From Streptomyces marianii (GTDB taxonomy: Bacteria > Actinomycetota > Actinomycetes > Streptomycetales > Streptomycetaceae), in NCBI RefSeq assembly GCF_005795905.1, contig NZ_VAWE01000001.1, positions 1,240,001 to 1,304,000 of the forward strand: 64,000 bases of DNA, in the 5' to 3' direction. Under the pieces are notes generated by a model. The model was not told the origin of the DNA, searched no databases, and saw only the letters and a program-made list of their open reading frames with translations. A program made the position numbers and the translations under genes. Shown in pieces: positions 1 to 7,856 of the stretch (positions are counted from its first letter, which is position 1; every line of letters starts with the position of its first letter).

Positions 1-705
1 ATCGCGTCGATCGAGGCGGAGGTCGTCCGCTCCACCGGGGCGCCGCTGCCCGAACCCGCCACCGTGGAGAAGGGCGAGGAGAGCGCCCGGGGAAGGCTGA
101 GAGAGCTGTTCACCGGGCGGTACCTGAGGCGCACGACGGTCGTGTCGGCCCTGTGGTTCGTCGCGTACTACGTCAACCACGGAATCTCCGTCTGGCTGCC
201 GTCCCTCTACACCGGGAACTTCGGGCTCGGCCTGGCCACGGCCCTCGGCTACACCCTGCTCAGCAATGTGACCGGGCTGCTCGGCACCCTGCTCGTCGCC
301 CTGCTGATCGACCGGGTCGGCCGCCGGCCGGCGCTGGTGACCGCACTCGGCGGCAGCGCGCTCGCGCTGACCACGCTCGCGGTGACCGGAGCGGCCTCCG
401 GCGGACGGGTGGCACTCTTCGCGTCCTGTACGACGCTTTTCGTGTACGCCGTCAACTGCGGGCTCTACCTCTACTCCCCCGAGCTCTATCCGACGCGGAA
501 CCGCGCGAAGGGAGCGGCCTTCGGCGGGTTGTGGAACCGGCTGGGCGTCATCCTCGGCCCGATCGTCGTCGGCGCGATCCTGGGTGCCGGGGGCAGCCTG
601 ACACTCGTCTTCGCCCAGTTCGCGGCCGTGGCGGTGGTGGGCACGGTCATCGCCTGCTTCGCGGTCGAGACGAAGGGCATGACGCTGGAGGAGCTCAACA
701 CCTGA
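1..705 (+). CDS. MFS transporter, C-terminal part (5' end outside window)
   Basis: The reading frame is open from base 1, so the start lies upstream; 234 residues are visible. The product is the C-terminal half of a major facilitator superfamily transporter, an inner-membrane proton-coupled carrier. After a hydrophilic linker, hydrophobic segments alternate with short loops. The inter-helix motif DRVGRRPAL (about residues 104-112 of the visible part) is the MFS RxGRR signature, and ELYPTRNR followed by a G-rich helix is typical of the sugar/metabolite:H+ symporter branch. The end ETKGMTLEEL also matches sugar-porter tails (PETKG-type). The substrate cannot be told. An ATG at 64 exists but falls in the linker before a transmembrane segment and is not the start. 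Confidence 0.85.
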   Translation: MASIEAEVVRSTGAPLPEPATVEKGEESARGRLRELFTGRYLRRTTVVSALWFVAYYVNHGISVWLPSLYTGNFGLGLATALGYTLLSNVTGLLGTLLVALLIDRVGRRPALVTALGGSALALTTLAVTGAASGGRVALFASCTTLFVYAVNCGLYLYSPELYPTRNRAKGAAFGGLWNRLGVILGPIVVGAILGAGGSLTLVFAQFAAVAVVGTVIACFAVETKGMTLEELNT

Positions 706-720
706 CCGGGCACTCCCGGT
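705..720 (+). terminator. small hairpin after MFS gene
   Basis: ACCGGG, loop CACT, CCCGGT: a perfect 6-bp stem starting at the last base of the MFS stop codon. No T-tract follows, as is common in Streptomyces. It may be a weak terminator; the stem is short enough to be chance at this GC content. Confidence 0.3.
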
Positions 721-876
721 CCACGCACCTGCTCCGGCGTGCGTCGCGGGTCACGCGTTCCCGAAAGCGATTCACATGCGCGCAAACACTTGCCGCAGAA
801 CAACAATGCATGAGCGGCAACCGACAGGGAAGGCGCCCGGAACCAGCCCAGTGCCTTCGGGGAGGAGTGCCAGCTC

Positions 877-1779
877 ATGACGACGCCCGCCACCCACCTG
901 GATCCCGCTTCTCCTGCCGGAGCGCCGGGCCCCGGTCCGAGGGGCAACGGCTTCGCCGGACTGCCCCGCATCGGCCGTGCCACCGAGGTCTCGCCCGAGG
1001 ACGCTCGGCCACTGACCCTCCTGTTCCTCGAACGGCTGGGCGAGTTGGAGGAGGGCACGCGGGAGCACCAGTACGTCCGCAACACCCTGATCGAGATGAA
1101 CCTCTCCCTGGTCAGGTTCGTGGCCAACCGCTTCCGCAACCGCGGCGAGGGGGAGATGGAGGACATCGTGCAGGTCGGGACGGTCGGGCTGATCAAGGCC
1201 ATCGACCGGTTCGACCTCGGCCGGGAGGTCGCCTTCACCTCCTTCGCGGTCCCGTACGTCCAGGGCGAGATCATGAGGTACTTCCGCGACACCTCCTGGG
1301 CCGTGCACGTGCCGCGCCGCCTCCAGGAACTGCGCGTCGAACTCGCCAGGGCCAGGGAGCGGCTCGTCGGCGAACTGGACCGCGATCCCAGCGTGGAGGA
1401 CCTCGCCGAACACCTCGGGCGCACGAAGGACGAGGTCGTCGAAGGCATGGTGGCCGCCGCCGGATACCGGGCCGGCTCGCTGGACACCCCGAACACCGAC
1501 AGCGACGACGAGCACGCGGCCCTGGCCAGCGGCCGATCCCTGCCGGACCGGATCGGCATCGACGACCCCGGCATGCAACTCGTGGAGAACATCCGCGCCC
1601 TGGTGCCCCACATGGCCGAACTCGACGAGCGCGAGCGCACCATCCTCGAGCTCCGGTTCGGCAGTGAGATGACGCAGGCCCGGATAGGCACCGAGCTCGG
1701 CATCTCCCAGATGCACGTCTCACGGCTGCTGGCCGGCACCCTGGCCAAGCTGCGTGGGCACATGCTCGCCGACGGATGA
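877..1779 (+). CDS. RNA polymerase sigma factor, SigB/SigF/SigG family
   Basis: Group 3 sigma-70 factor of 300 aa that directs RNA polymerase to stress or developmental promoters. Region 2 is at about residues 70-143 (EDIVQVGTVGLIKAIDRF, then FTSFAVPYVQGEIMRYFRD), region 3 at about 150-225 and region 4 with its helix-turn-helix at about 235-296 (ELDERERTILELRFG, then ISQMHVSRLL). The 30-aa N-terminal tail is proline-rich and unlikely to fold. The ATG is preceded by GGGGAGG. Members of this family are normally held by anti-sigma factors, but no anti-sigma or anti-anti-sigma gene lies beside it, so any partner is elsewhere. Which paralogue it is cannot be decided from sequence alone. Confidence 0.9.
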   Translation: MTTPATHLDPASPAGAPGPGPRGNGFAGLPRIGRATEVSPEDARPLTLLFLERLGELEEGTREHQYVRNTLIEMNLSLVRFVANRFRNRGEGEMEDIVQVGTVGLIKAIDRFDLGREVAFTSFAVPYVQGEIMRYFRDTSWAVHVPRRLQELRVELARARERLVGELDRDPSVEDLAEHLGRTKDEVVEGMVAAAGYRAGSLDTPNTDSDDEHAALASGRSLPDRIGIDDPGMQLVENIRALVPHMAELDERERTILELRFGSEMTQARIGTELGISQMHVSRLLAGTLAKLRGHMLADG

Positions 1780-1844
1780 CCCGGGCTGCCGGGGCCCGCT
1801 TCGTTCCGCTCCGGCCCGTCCGGCCGGTCCGCCTCGGCCGGCGA

Positions 1845-3065
1845 TCACTCCGCCGGTGTGCCCACCCGCAACCGGTTGCCGTCGGGATCGCGGAGCTCCA
1901 CCTCGCGCGCCCATGGAGCGGTGGTCACCGGCACGCCGAACTCGTCCGCGACGGCGTCGACGTCGCATACCCGCAGATACACCAGCGTGCCGGGGCGGGC
2001 GTCGCCGGCGTGCTCGGAGAGGAACAGCTTCACCGGGCCCCTCGCGATCTCGACGAAGGCCGGGAGCCCCGGTTCGAACCGGTGCCCCCAGCGCTTCACG
2101 AACCCGAGCCGCCGGTACCAGGCGACCGCCGCGTCGGCATCGGCCACCCGAAGCACGGGGACCGCCTCTTCCTCCCCCTCCCCCGCCCTCCGCGCCGGGT
2201 CGGGCAAGGACGGCGTCCGGGCCGAGGACCGAGCCGCAGCCGCAGCCGCAGCCGCAGGACCGGGCGGACCGGAGCCGTCGTCCACCGCCCCGTCGACCGT
2301 GCGCAGGAGGTACGTGTCCATGATCCAGCCGTGCCGCGCACGAGCTTCGGCACGAAGCCGCTGGATGCGTCCGGCGACGTCCGGCAGACGGCCGGACACG
2401 AGGAGTTCGTCGGGCGTTCCGAGGTAGGCGCCCCAGTAGATCCACACGTCGTCGCCCTCGACCGCGGTGAACGCCTCCTGGGCGTCGAGCATCACGACGA
2501 CGTCGCCGTCGTCGTCGAGACCCACCTCGGGCAGTCTGCGCGCGGGAGTGATGTGGACAGGTCGGCCGACCCGGTTGAGCGTGGTGCGGTGCCGCGCCGC
2601 CAGGGCGGACACGCTGCTGACCCCCGGGACGACCTCGGTGTCGAAGGCGACCGTGCCCCGCGCCTCGATCTCCGACAGGACGCCCAGGGTGCTGTCGTAC
2701 AGGGCGGGATCGCCCCACACCAGGAAGGCCCCGGTCCGTCCCGGCGCCAACTCGTCCCGGATCAGGCGCTCATAGACGTCGGCGCGCCGGCCGCGCCAGT
2801 CGTGGACCGCCGCCGTGTACTCGCTCCGGCCTCCCGGCGTGCGGTCACGCCACGGGTCGTCCGCTTCGACGACGCGGTACGGCGCGCGGGCGTGCTCGTC
2901 GAGCATCCGACGCCGCAGATCGGTGAGCGAGGACTTCTCCGGCCCCTTCCCGAGGAGGAAGAACACATCGGCACGGCGCATGGCCTTCAGCGCCGCGAGC
3001 GTCAGATGGTCCGGGTCACCGGCGCCGATGCCGATGACGAGGAGGTGGCGGTGGTCCGTGCTCAT
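1845..3065 (-). CDS. cobF: precorrin-6A synthase (deacetylating) CobF fused to a VOC/glyoxalase domain
   Basis: 406-aa two-domain protein. Residues 1-255 are a CobF-type methylase: an N-terminal GIGAGDPDHLTLAAL SAM-binding start, LVWGDPALYDST near 115-126 and VVPGVSSVSAL near 145-155. CobF methylates C-1 of precorrin-5 and removes the acetyl group in aerobic cobalamin synthesis. Residues 256-300 are a low-complexity Ala/acidic linker that includes eight alanines. Residues 300-406 read as a VOC (bleomycin-resistance/glyoxalase) domain with AWYRRLGF and DPDGNRL motifs. CobF is normally about 250 aa, so the fusion is unusual; one continuous frame spans both parts. ATG 3065 fits the CobF N-terminus; the frame stays open a further 36 codons upstream, but those codons do not resemble CobF. 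No other cob gene adjoins it. No B12-riboswitch box was found in the upstream 266 bp. Confidence 0.85.
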   Translation of the reverse strand: MSTDHRHLLVIGIGAGDPDHLTLAALKAMRRADVFFLLGKGPEKSSLTDLRRRMLDEHARAPYRVVEADDPWRDRTPGGRSEYTAAVHDWRGRRADVYERLIRDELAPGRTGAFLVWGDPALYDSTLGVLSEIEARGTVAFDTEVVPGVSSVSALAARHRTTLNRVGRPVHITPARRLPEVGLDDDGDVVVMLDAQEAFTAVEGDDVWIYWGAYLGTPDELLVSGRLPDVAGRIQRLRAEARARHGWIMDTYLLRTVDGAVDDGSGPPGPAAAAAAAARSSARTPSLPDPARRAGEGEEEAVPVLRVADADAAVAWYRRLGFVKRWGHRFEPGLPAFVEIARGPVKLFLSEHAGDARPGTLVYLRVCDVDAVADEFGVPVTTAPWAREVELRDPDGNRLRVGTPAE

Positions 3066-3331
3066 GCGTACCGGCCTTCTGGGCGAGCTGGGGAGTGGAC
3101 GGGCGGAGCGCGCGTCCGGGGCCGGCGCGCCGGTCGGCGGTGGGTGGACTCCGGTGGCCGCTGCTCCGTGCACGCGGTGACGCCTCCCGGGCTGCGGCGA
3201 ACACCGCGTGGACCGGACGGTGTTGGAAGAGTACGCCTTCGGCGGTTGCCCGCAGCCGCGGCGCGCTCCGCCGTCGTCGCCCGTGCCGCACGGCCTCTCT
3301 CCCGCTTACGGTCGAAAGGGGCCAGGGGCAG

Positions 3332-4351
3332 TCAGGGCCGTGAGGTGGCGCCGTCCGCCTGGACCGCGTCGGCGACGGCCTCCGCCGCAGCCTCCGCCGC
3401 CCGCGCCGCATCGTCGGCGGCCCTCCGGTCAGCCGCCCCGTCGGGGGACTCCTCCCGGGTCGCCGGGGATCGGGGAAGCACCTCGCCGAACGCGCGGGAC
3501 ACCCCCTGGAGCGCGGAGGTGACCTCACCGGGGATGACCCAGAACGTGCTGCCGGGGCCCTGGGCGAGCTGGGGCAGCACCTGGAGGTACTGGTACGCGA
3601 GCAGTTTGGGGTCCGGGTCGTTGCGGTGCACGGCCTGGAAGACCTCGTCGATGGCCCGGGACTGGCCCTCGGCCTTCAGGATCTCGGCGGTCCGGTTGCC
3701 CTCCGCCCGGAGGACGGCGGACTGCTTCTCGCCCTCCGCGGTGAGGATCTGGGCCTGGCGCTGTCCTTCGGCCCCGAGGATCGCGGCCCGCTTGTCCCGC
3801 TCGGCCCGCATCTGCTTCTCCATCGCGTCCTTGATGGACTGCGGGGGATCGATGGCCTTGATCTCCACGCGATTGACCCTCAGCCCCCACTTCCCGGTTG
3901 CCTCGTCCAGCACACCGCGCAGCTGGTCGTTGATGGTGTCCCGCGACGTGAGGGTCTTCTCCAGGTCCATCGACCCCACGACGTTGCGCAGCGTGGTGAC
4001 GGTGAGCTGCTCGACGGCCTGCAGATAGTTCGCGATCTCATAGGCGGCGGCACGCGGGTCGGTCACCTGGAAGTACACGACGGTGTCGATCTCCACGACC
4101 AGATTGTCCTCCGTGATGACGGGCTGCGGCTGGAAGGAGACGACCTGTTCGCGGAGGTCGATCACCGGGTAGACCCGGTCGACGTACGGAATGACGACAT
4201 TGAGTCCCGGCTGCAGCGTGCGGTGGTAGCGGCCGAGCCGCTCGACGTTGCGCGCACGCGCCTGGGGGACGACGCGCACCGCGCGGACGACGGTGAAGAC
4301 CGCCAGGAGCGCGACGATCACGCCGACGAGGAGGAGTGCCGTGCCTTCCAT
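3332..4351 (-). CDS. SPFH-domain (stomatin/prohibitin-like, QmcA-type) membrane protein
   Basis: 339-aa membrane-anchored SPFH/band-7 protein, the bacterial flotillin-like class thought to scaffold membrane microdomains and work with NfeD proteins. An N-terminal hydrophobic helix (residues 4-25) is followed by the band-7 core (FQVTDPRAAAYEI, TVTTLRNVVG) and the family signature IKAIDPPQSIKDAMEKQMRAERDKRA. After this comes an Ala/Glu/Gln-rich coiled coil with repeated AEGxR units, then an acidic/alanine tail predicted to be disordered. It lies 3 nt downstream of the NfeD gene in the same direction, the classic two-gene operon. Confidence 0.92.
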   Translation of the reverse strand: MEGTALLLVGVIVALLAVFTVVRAVRVVPQARARNVERLGRYHRTLQPGLNVVIPYVDRVYPVIDLREQVVSFQPQPVITEDNLVVEIDTVVYFQVTDPRAAAYEIANYLQAVEQLTVTTLRNVVGSMDLEKTLTSRDTINDQLRGVLDEATGKWGLRVNRVEIKAIDPPQSIKDAMEKQMRAERDKRAAILGAEGQRQAQILTAEGEKQSAVLRAEGNRTAEILKAEGQSRAIDEVFQAVHRNDPDPKLLAYQYLQVLPQLAQGPGSTFWVIPGEVTSALQGVSRAFGEVLPRSPATREESPDGAADRRAADDAARAAEAAAEAVADAVQADGATSRP

Positions 4352-4354
4352 GAT

Positions 4355-4783
4355 TCACTCCCGGGGGTAGACGACTGCGGTGGCGCCGCTGATCTCCATG
4401 ACGTCCACGGCCGTTCCCGGAGGGATGACCAGCGACTCGTCGTACGCGCGGGCCGTCCACTCCTCGCCGCCGATGCGGACCCTGCCGCCCGTGCCCGTCA
4501 CCTCGGAGACGACCTGGGCGGTGCTGCCGACCAGAGCGTCCACGCCGAACCGCTCGCGCCGCGGTGTGAGCGCGCGCCGCACACGGGGGCGCACGAACAC
4601 CACACTGATCACGGAGACGACGGTGAAGACCAGGAACTGGAGGGGCAGCGGCAGTCCCGCCGCGGCGCATGCCGCGGTGATCAGCGCGGCTCCGCCCAGC
4701 ATGCCCAGCGCGACGGTCAGCGTGACGATCTCCGCGGCGATCAGCACCGCAGCGATGATCAACCAGATCGCCCAGAGGTCCAT
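4355..4783 (-). CDS. NfeD-family membrane protein
   Basis: 142-aa short NfeD protein (the NfeD1b-like form without a protease domain). Two or three hydrophobic helices occupy residues 1-70 (LWAIWLIIAAVLIAAEIVTL and LPLQFLVFTVVSVISVVFV). A C-terminal OB-fold runs from about residue 85 (GVDALVGSTAQVV, GRVRIGGEEWTARA, GTAVDVMEISGATAVV). The start ATG follows AGGAGGGG. It sits immediately upstream of the SPFH gene. In known pairs NfeD controls oligomerisation or localisation of the SPFH partner. Confidence 0.92.
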   Translation of the reverse strand: MDLWAIWLIIAAVLIAAEIVTLTVALGMLGGAALITAACAAAGLPLPLQFLVFTVVSVISVVFVRPRVRRALTPRRERFGVDALVGSTAQVVSEVTGTGGRVRIGGEEWTARAYDESLVIPPGTAVDVMEISGATAVVYPRE

Positions 4784-4875
4784 CTCGCCCCTCCTGACTG
4801 ACGCAGGTGCTCGGAGATCCCGGGCGATGTCCCGTCCTCCTCCCGCGAGGGCCCGGAGTGCACACCGGGCCGGGA

Positions 4876-4896
4876 GGTGACCGTTACCGGGTCACC
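4876..4896 (-). promoter_or_regulatory. inverted repeat upstream of the nfeD-SPFH operon
   Basis: GGTGACC, 7-nt spacer, GGTCACC: perfect 7-bp arms, about 93 bp upstream of the nfeD start and downstream of the proposed promoter at 4912-4937. It could be an operator or a 5' leader hairpin; no binding protein can be named. Confidence 0.35.
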
Positions 4897-4911
4897 CCTT
4901 ACATCTCATAT

Positions 4912-4937
4912 CTACCCATCCTAAAAACGTAGAAATC
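4912..4937 (-). promoter_or_regulatory. possible stress-sigma promoter for nfeD-SPFH
   Basis: On the minus strand this locally AT-rich stretch reads GATT, 16 nt, GGGTAG. The general stress sigma (SigB/F type) consensus in Streptomyces is about GNNT, 14-16 nt, GGGTAY; only the last base fails. The sigma gene at 877 is nearby. This is pattern matching only. Confidence 0.3.
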
Positions 4938-5387
4938 ACCTATATTCCACCTTTCGTCGCGATCTGCCCGATCCCGGTGTCACGGCGCGCCCGGACCTCC
5001 GGCACCGGGCGCCGGACCTGGTGTGTGCCGGGTGGGACGTGCACCCGATGGCCCTGCATCCGGAAGGGTGCCGCCTCGGCGACCGGCTCCTCGAAGCCCG
5101 GCGCGAGGAGTCGCGTACGACGCCTCCCATCCGGCGGGGCGTCGGCCCGGAGTACGTCTCCGCTCTCGCGCGCACATCGCGTGCCGCACCGCCCCGGTAC
5201 GCGAACCGCCCCATCCCCCCGGCCGGCGGCCGTCGTGCTCCCGGCCCGCGAACCGTCCCGTCGGCGCACGAGCCGCCGTCGGGGCCCTTCGGGCCGTCGG
5301 GGTGCGCAGTGCCGTGCGGGTCCGCGCAGTGCCCCGCCGTGCCCGGCACGCTCCGGCAGGGGCGCCGACCTGGGGCAGGACCTGCGG

Positions 5388-5531
5388 ACGGTGGTCCATC
5401 TGGAGGGTGGTGTGGGTGGTGCCGAAGACGCGGCCCAGCAGGTCCTCGAGGTCCCGGCGTACGGCGTGACAGTCCCCGCCGGCCTCGACGAGCACGTGCG
5501 CGGACAGGGCCGCCTCCCGGGACGTGATCTC
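5388..5531 (-). pseudogene. C-terminal fragment of a cation diffusion facilitator (CDF) efflux protein
   Basis: One frame reads EITSREAALSAHVLVEAGG, then CHAVRRDLEDLL and THTTLQMDH. This matches the cytoplasmic C-terminal domain of CzcD-like CDF metal exporters (SAHVxVE, histidine, THTTLQxDH). The membrane domain that should precede it is absent: residues upstream in the frame are Gly/Pro/Arg-rich and unlike any CDF. About 48 codons remain, so this is the relic of a deleted gene. It shares the 4866-5898 gap with the possible relic at 5632-5880. Confidence 0.5.
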
Positions 5532-5631
5532 CTGCCGACCGGGACCGGAGGGGCCGGGCGACTGCCGACGGGGACCCGACGCGCCGTGCGCCTGCCGACC
5601 GGCCACACGATGGTTCATGATGGGCGGGCCA

Positions 5632-5880
5632 TGCACTTGCCGCACGCGGACCCGCGTCCCCCACTGCCCGTCGTGCGGGCGACCGTGTTCGCCCTCGTGC
5701 GCGGCGTACTCGGGCTCACCGCCCGCCCTCTCGCGGCCCGAGAGCCCGCGGAGCGGGCGGCGGGCGCCGCGTCGGTGACCGCGCTCCTCGCCGTGGGGCT
5801 GGTGCACGGCCGCTGCGGCCGCGAACTCTTGGGCAGGCCATGGCCGTCAACTGCGCGGCCCCCCAGGCGGCGCTCATCCA
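5632..5880 (+). pseudogene. possible decayed small membrane protein gene upstream of ycnI
   Basis: A frame starting ATG CAC reads MHLPHADPRPPLPVVRATV and then a weakly hydrophobic stretch that turns arginine-rich and runs on without a sensible end. The N-terminus resembles small Streptomyces membrane proteins that I recall beside copper-handling genes, but the helices are degraded. It may instead be noise. Together with the CDF relic it accounts for part of the 1,034-bp stretch 4866-5898; I see nothing else there. Confidence 0.2.
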
Positions 5881-5898
5881 CCACGATCCGGAGACGCC

Positions 5899-6618
5899 AT
5901 GACCCCCACCTCCACGAGCATCCGCCGGGCGTGCCTCTGCCTCGCCGCCGCTGCCGGTGCCGTACTGCTGGGCGCAAGCCCGGCGGCGGCGCACGTCGAG
6001 GTCGAGGCCGACAAGGCCCAGGCTCTCGCCGAGAACGTCACGCTCACCTTCAACGCCGAATCGGAGTCCGACAAGGCCGGGATCACATCCCTGCGCGTCG
6101 TCCTCCCCGAGGGGATCACCCCCTCCGACGTCACGTACGAGGACGGCCCCGAGGGCTGGACGTTCGGCACCGCGGCCGACGGCTACACGGTCAAGGGGCC
6201 CGCCGTCGCCGTCGGGGCCGACGCCGAGTACTCGGTGCGCGTCCGGCAGTTGCCCGACGTCGAGGAACTCGCCTTCAAGACGCTTCAGGGCTACGGCGAC
6301 GGACGCGTCGACCGCTGGATCGAACTCGGCGCCACCAGCGGCCACGGCCACGGCAACTCCGCACCCGTGCTGAAGCTCGGGGCGGCCGCGCCCGGCGCCA
6401 CCGTGAAGAGCCCCACGCCCGCCGCCTCGCCGACGCCCACTCCCAGCGCTCCGGCGCGCCCCGCCCCCGAGGCGTCCCCGGCGAGCACTCCGGCCGCGAG
6501 TGCGGCGGTGGAGAGCGGCGGTCTGTCGGCCGGCGGCTGGACAGCGATCGCCGGGGCCGTCGCGGCCGCGGTCGCCTCGCTGGTGTTCCTGCTCCGGCGG
6601 CGCTCCCGCGCGAACTGA
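5899..6618 (+). CDS. YcnI-like DUF1775 cell-surface protein
   Basis: 239-aa exported, membrane-anchored protein. A signal peptide occupies residues 1-33 (hydrophobic core LCLAAAAGAVLLGASP, then AAAHVE). Mature YcnI proteins start with a copper-binding histidine (AHV), and that His is kept here. The DUF1775 domain runs to about residue 160 (ITSLRVVLPEGI, EGWTFGTAADGYTVKG, RVRQLP). A Pro/Ser/Thr/Ala-rich wall linker follows (about 165-205), then a final transmembrane helix with a basic RRRSRAN tail. YcnI proteins bind Cu(II) and usually sit beside copper importers (YcnJ/CopCD). None is intact here, but a metal-efflux relic lies just upstream. Start ATG follows GGAGA. Confidence 0.88.
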   Translation: MTPTSTSIRRACLCLAAAAGAVLLGASPAAAHVEVEADKAQALAENVTLTFNAESESDKAGITSLRVVLPEGITPSDVTYEDGPEGWTFGTAADGYTVKGPAVAVGADAEYSVRVRQLPDVEELAFKTLQGYGDGRVDRWIELGATSGHGHGNSAPVLKLGAAAPGATVKSPTPAASPTPTPSAPARPAPEASPASTPAASAAVESGGLSAGGWTAIAGAVAAAVASLVFLLRRRSRAN

Positions 6619-6745
6619 CGGACGGGGATCGCGGGTGTGGTCCGGGCCGGCCGGAGGCACCAGGCCGGAGGGGCCGGCTCCGGATCACCGGCCCGAAGGC
6701 ACGCCTGCCGCAGCCGTGTCCTTCCCTCCCCGGACTGCACGCCCC

Positions 6746-7111
6746 TCACTCGCCCGAGCCCGCTCCCGGCCGCAGTTCGGGATGTTCCTCCGCCAACCGG
6801 TCCGGCGCCGCCTGCCTCCAGGAGTCGACGAGAATGTCACGTAGTTCGGCCAGGTCCTCCAGCGCGCAGAGCCGCACCCGGACCCAGGACGAACTCGCCT
6901 CGTGCGGTGGCACCCAGAACTTCTGCGGCTCCGCGGCGATCAGTTCGGTCCGCTCGTGCTTCGGGCAGCGCACGGCGAACGACGTCTGATCGTCGGGGAT
7001 CGTGATGTACATCTTCCCGGCCACGCGGAACGTGGGCATGCTCCATGCTTCCTTCTCCACCGTTTCGGGGAGCGACAGAGCGATACGGCGGATGTCCTCG
7101 GCCTCGATCAT
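6746..7111 (-). CDS. MmcQ/YjbR-family protein (DUF419)
   Basis: 121-aa small protein of the MmcQ/YjbR family, which adopts a CyaY-like fold with double-wing DNA-binding character; its function is unproven. Typical motifs are IRRIALSLPETVEKEAW, PTFRVAGKMYITI, VRCPKHER and WVRVRL. ATG 7111 (MIEAEDI) matches the family N-terminus; upstream in-frame codons are not family-like. It appears to be a single gene. Confidence 0.85.
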   Translation of the reverse strand: MIEAEDIRRIALSLPETVEKEAWSMPTFRVAGKMYITIPDDQTSFAVRCPKHERTELIAAEPQKFWVPPHEASSSWVRVRLCALEDLAELRDILVDSWRQAAPDRLAEEHPELRPGAGSGE

Positions 7112-7360
7112 GCGCCCCACCGTAGCCAGCGCCGCTGACACACCTCCGCGCGCGGACCGCGCCGGCGGCGTCACGGCACGCCGGGCGGCGAGAAGTCGGT
7201 GCCGCGGCGTTCGCCCCCGTCATACGCTCCACGACATGGATCCGCTCACCCCCGCCGCTGTGGCGCTGTCCGTCACCGTACCGCTGTACGGGCGTCTCGC
7301 TCTGCGCACACGGCAGTAGCTCGGGCGTTCGACGTGCGGACGCCGAATTCCCAGGGGAAC

Positions 7361-7396
7361 GGGGATCGGGGGTGGCGACGGCCACCCCCGATCCCC
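7361..7396 (-). terminator. strong hairpin downstream of the subtilisin-inhibitor gene
   Basis: GGGGATCGGGGGTGGC, loop GACG, GCCACCCCCGATCCCC: a perfect 16-bp stem with a 4-nt loop, 31 bp past the stop of the inhibitor gene. It is a T-less terminator of the kind common after highly expressed secreted-protein genes in Streptomyces. The 7112-7427 gap holds nothing else I can support. Confidence 0.75.
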
Positions 7397-7427
7397 ATGC
7401 CGGGTGATCCCTCCTCCGCGGAATCAC

Positions 7428-7856
7428 TCAGAATTCGAAGACGGCCGCGCCTTCGGCGTTCTTGACGCAGTCGTTGGCGAAGGTGTGCTCATAGCTCACC
7501 CGCGTGCCCTGCCAGACGCCCTGAGCCGTCACCGTGACGGGGTTGTACTCCCTGGTGCAGAAACGCGGCTGCCCGCGGCTGATCTCGGCGAGGCTGCCGA
7601 ACTCGCCCTTCACCTGTGCGAGGGCGGCGCACGCGCCTTCCGAGTCCGGATGCGTACCGGTGGCGCCGGGCCCGCAGGTGAGGACGACCGCACGCTCCGG
7701 GCTCGTTGTGGTGCTCTCCCCGTGTGCCGTGGTCAGGACCAGCGCCGAGGGCGCGTACAGCGAGGCGGGCGCGCTGTACGCGACGCCGGCCGTCGACCCG
7801 AGCAGCGCAACGGCGAGGGTGGCACCGCCTGCTGTCCATCGAGCGGTCTTCCGCAT
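7428..7856 (-). CDS. Streptomyces subtilisin inhibitor (SSI)-type secreted protease inhibitor, P1 = Arg
   Basis: 142-aa secreted inhibitor of the SSI family (MEROPS I16). Signal peptide about residues 1-28. The mature part starts near ASLYAPSALVLT, the standard SSI opening. Four cysteines (61, 76, 100, 130) can form the two conserved disulfides. The reactive loop is CTREYNPV at 100-107; by alignment with SSI the P1 residue is Arg102, cleaved before Glu103, which predicts trypsin-like rather than subtilisin specificity. VWQGTRVSYEHTFANDCVKN is a family landmark. SSI proteins are abundant extracellular dimers that regulate the cell's own proteases. A strong terminator follows the gene. Confidence 0.95.
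   Translation of the reverse strand: MRKTARWTAGGATLAVALLGSTAGVAYSAPASLYAPSALVLTTAHGESTTTSPERAVVLTCGPGATGTHPDSEGACAALAQVKGEFGSLAEISRGQPRFCTREYNPVTVTAQGVWQGTRVSYEHTFANDCVKNAEGAAVFEF

Noticed and set aside
3066..3331. Possible cobalamin riboswitch upstream of cobF.
   Set aside because: No B12 box or the GGTGAAACTCCGGT-like core was found on the minus strand.
7236..7319. 27-codon frame MDPLTPAAVALSVTV.
   Set aside because: No ribosome site and too short to judge; hydrophobic start could be chance.
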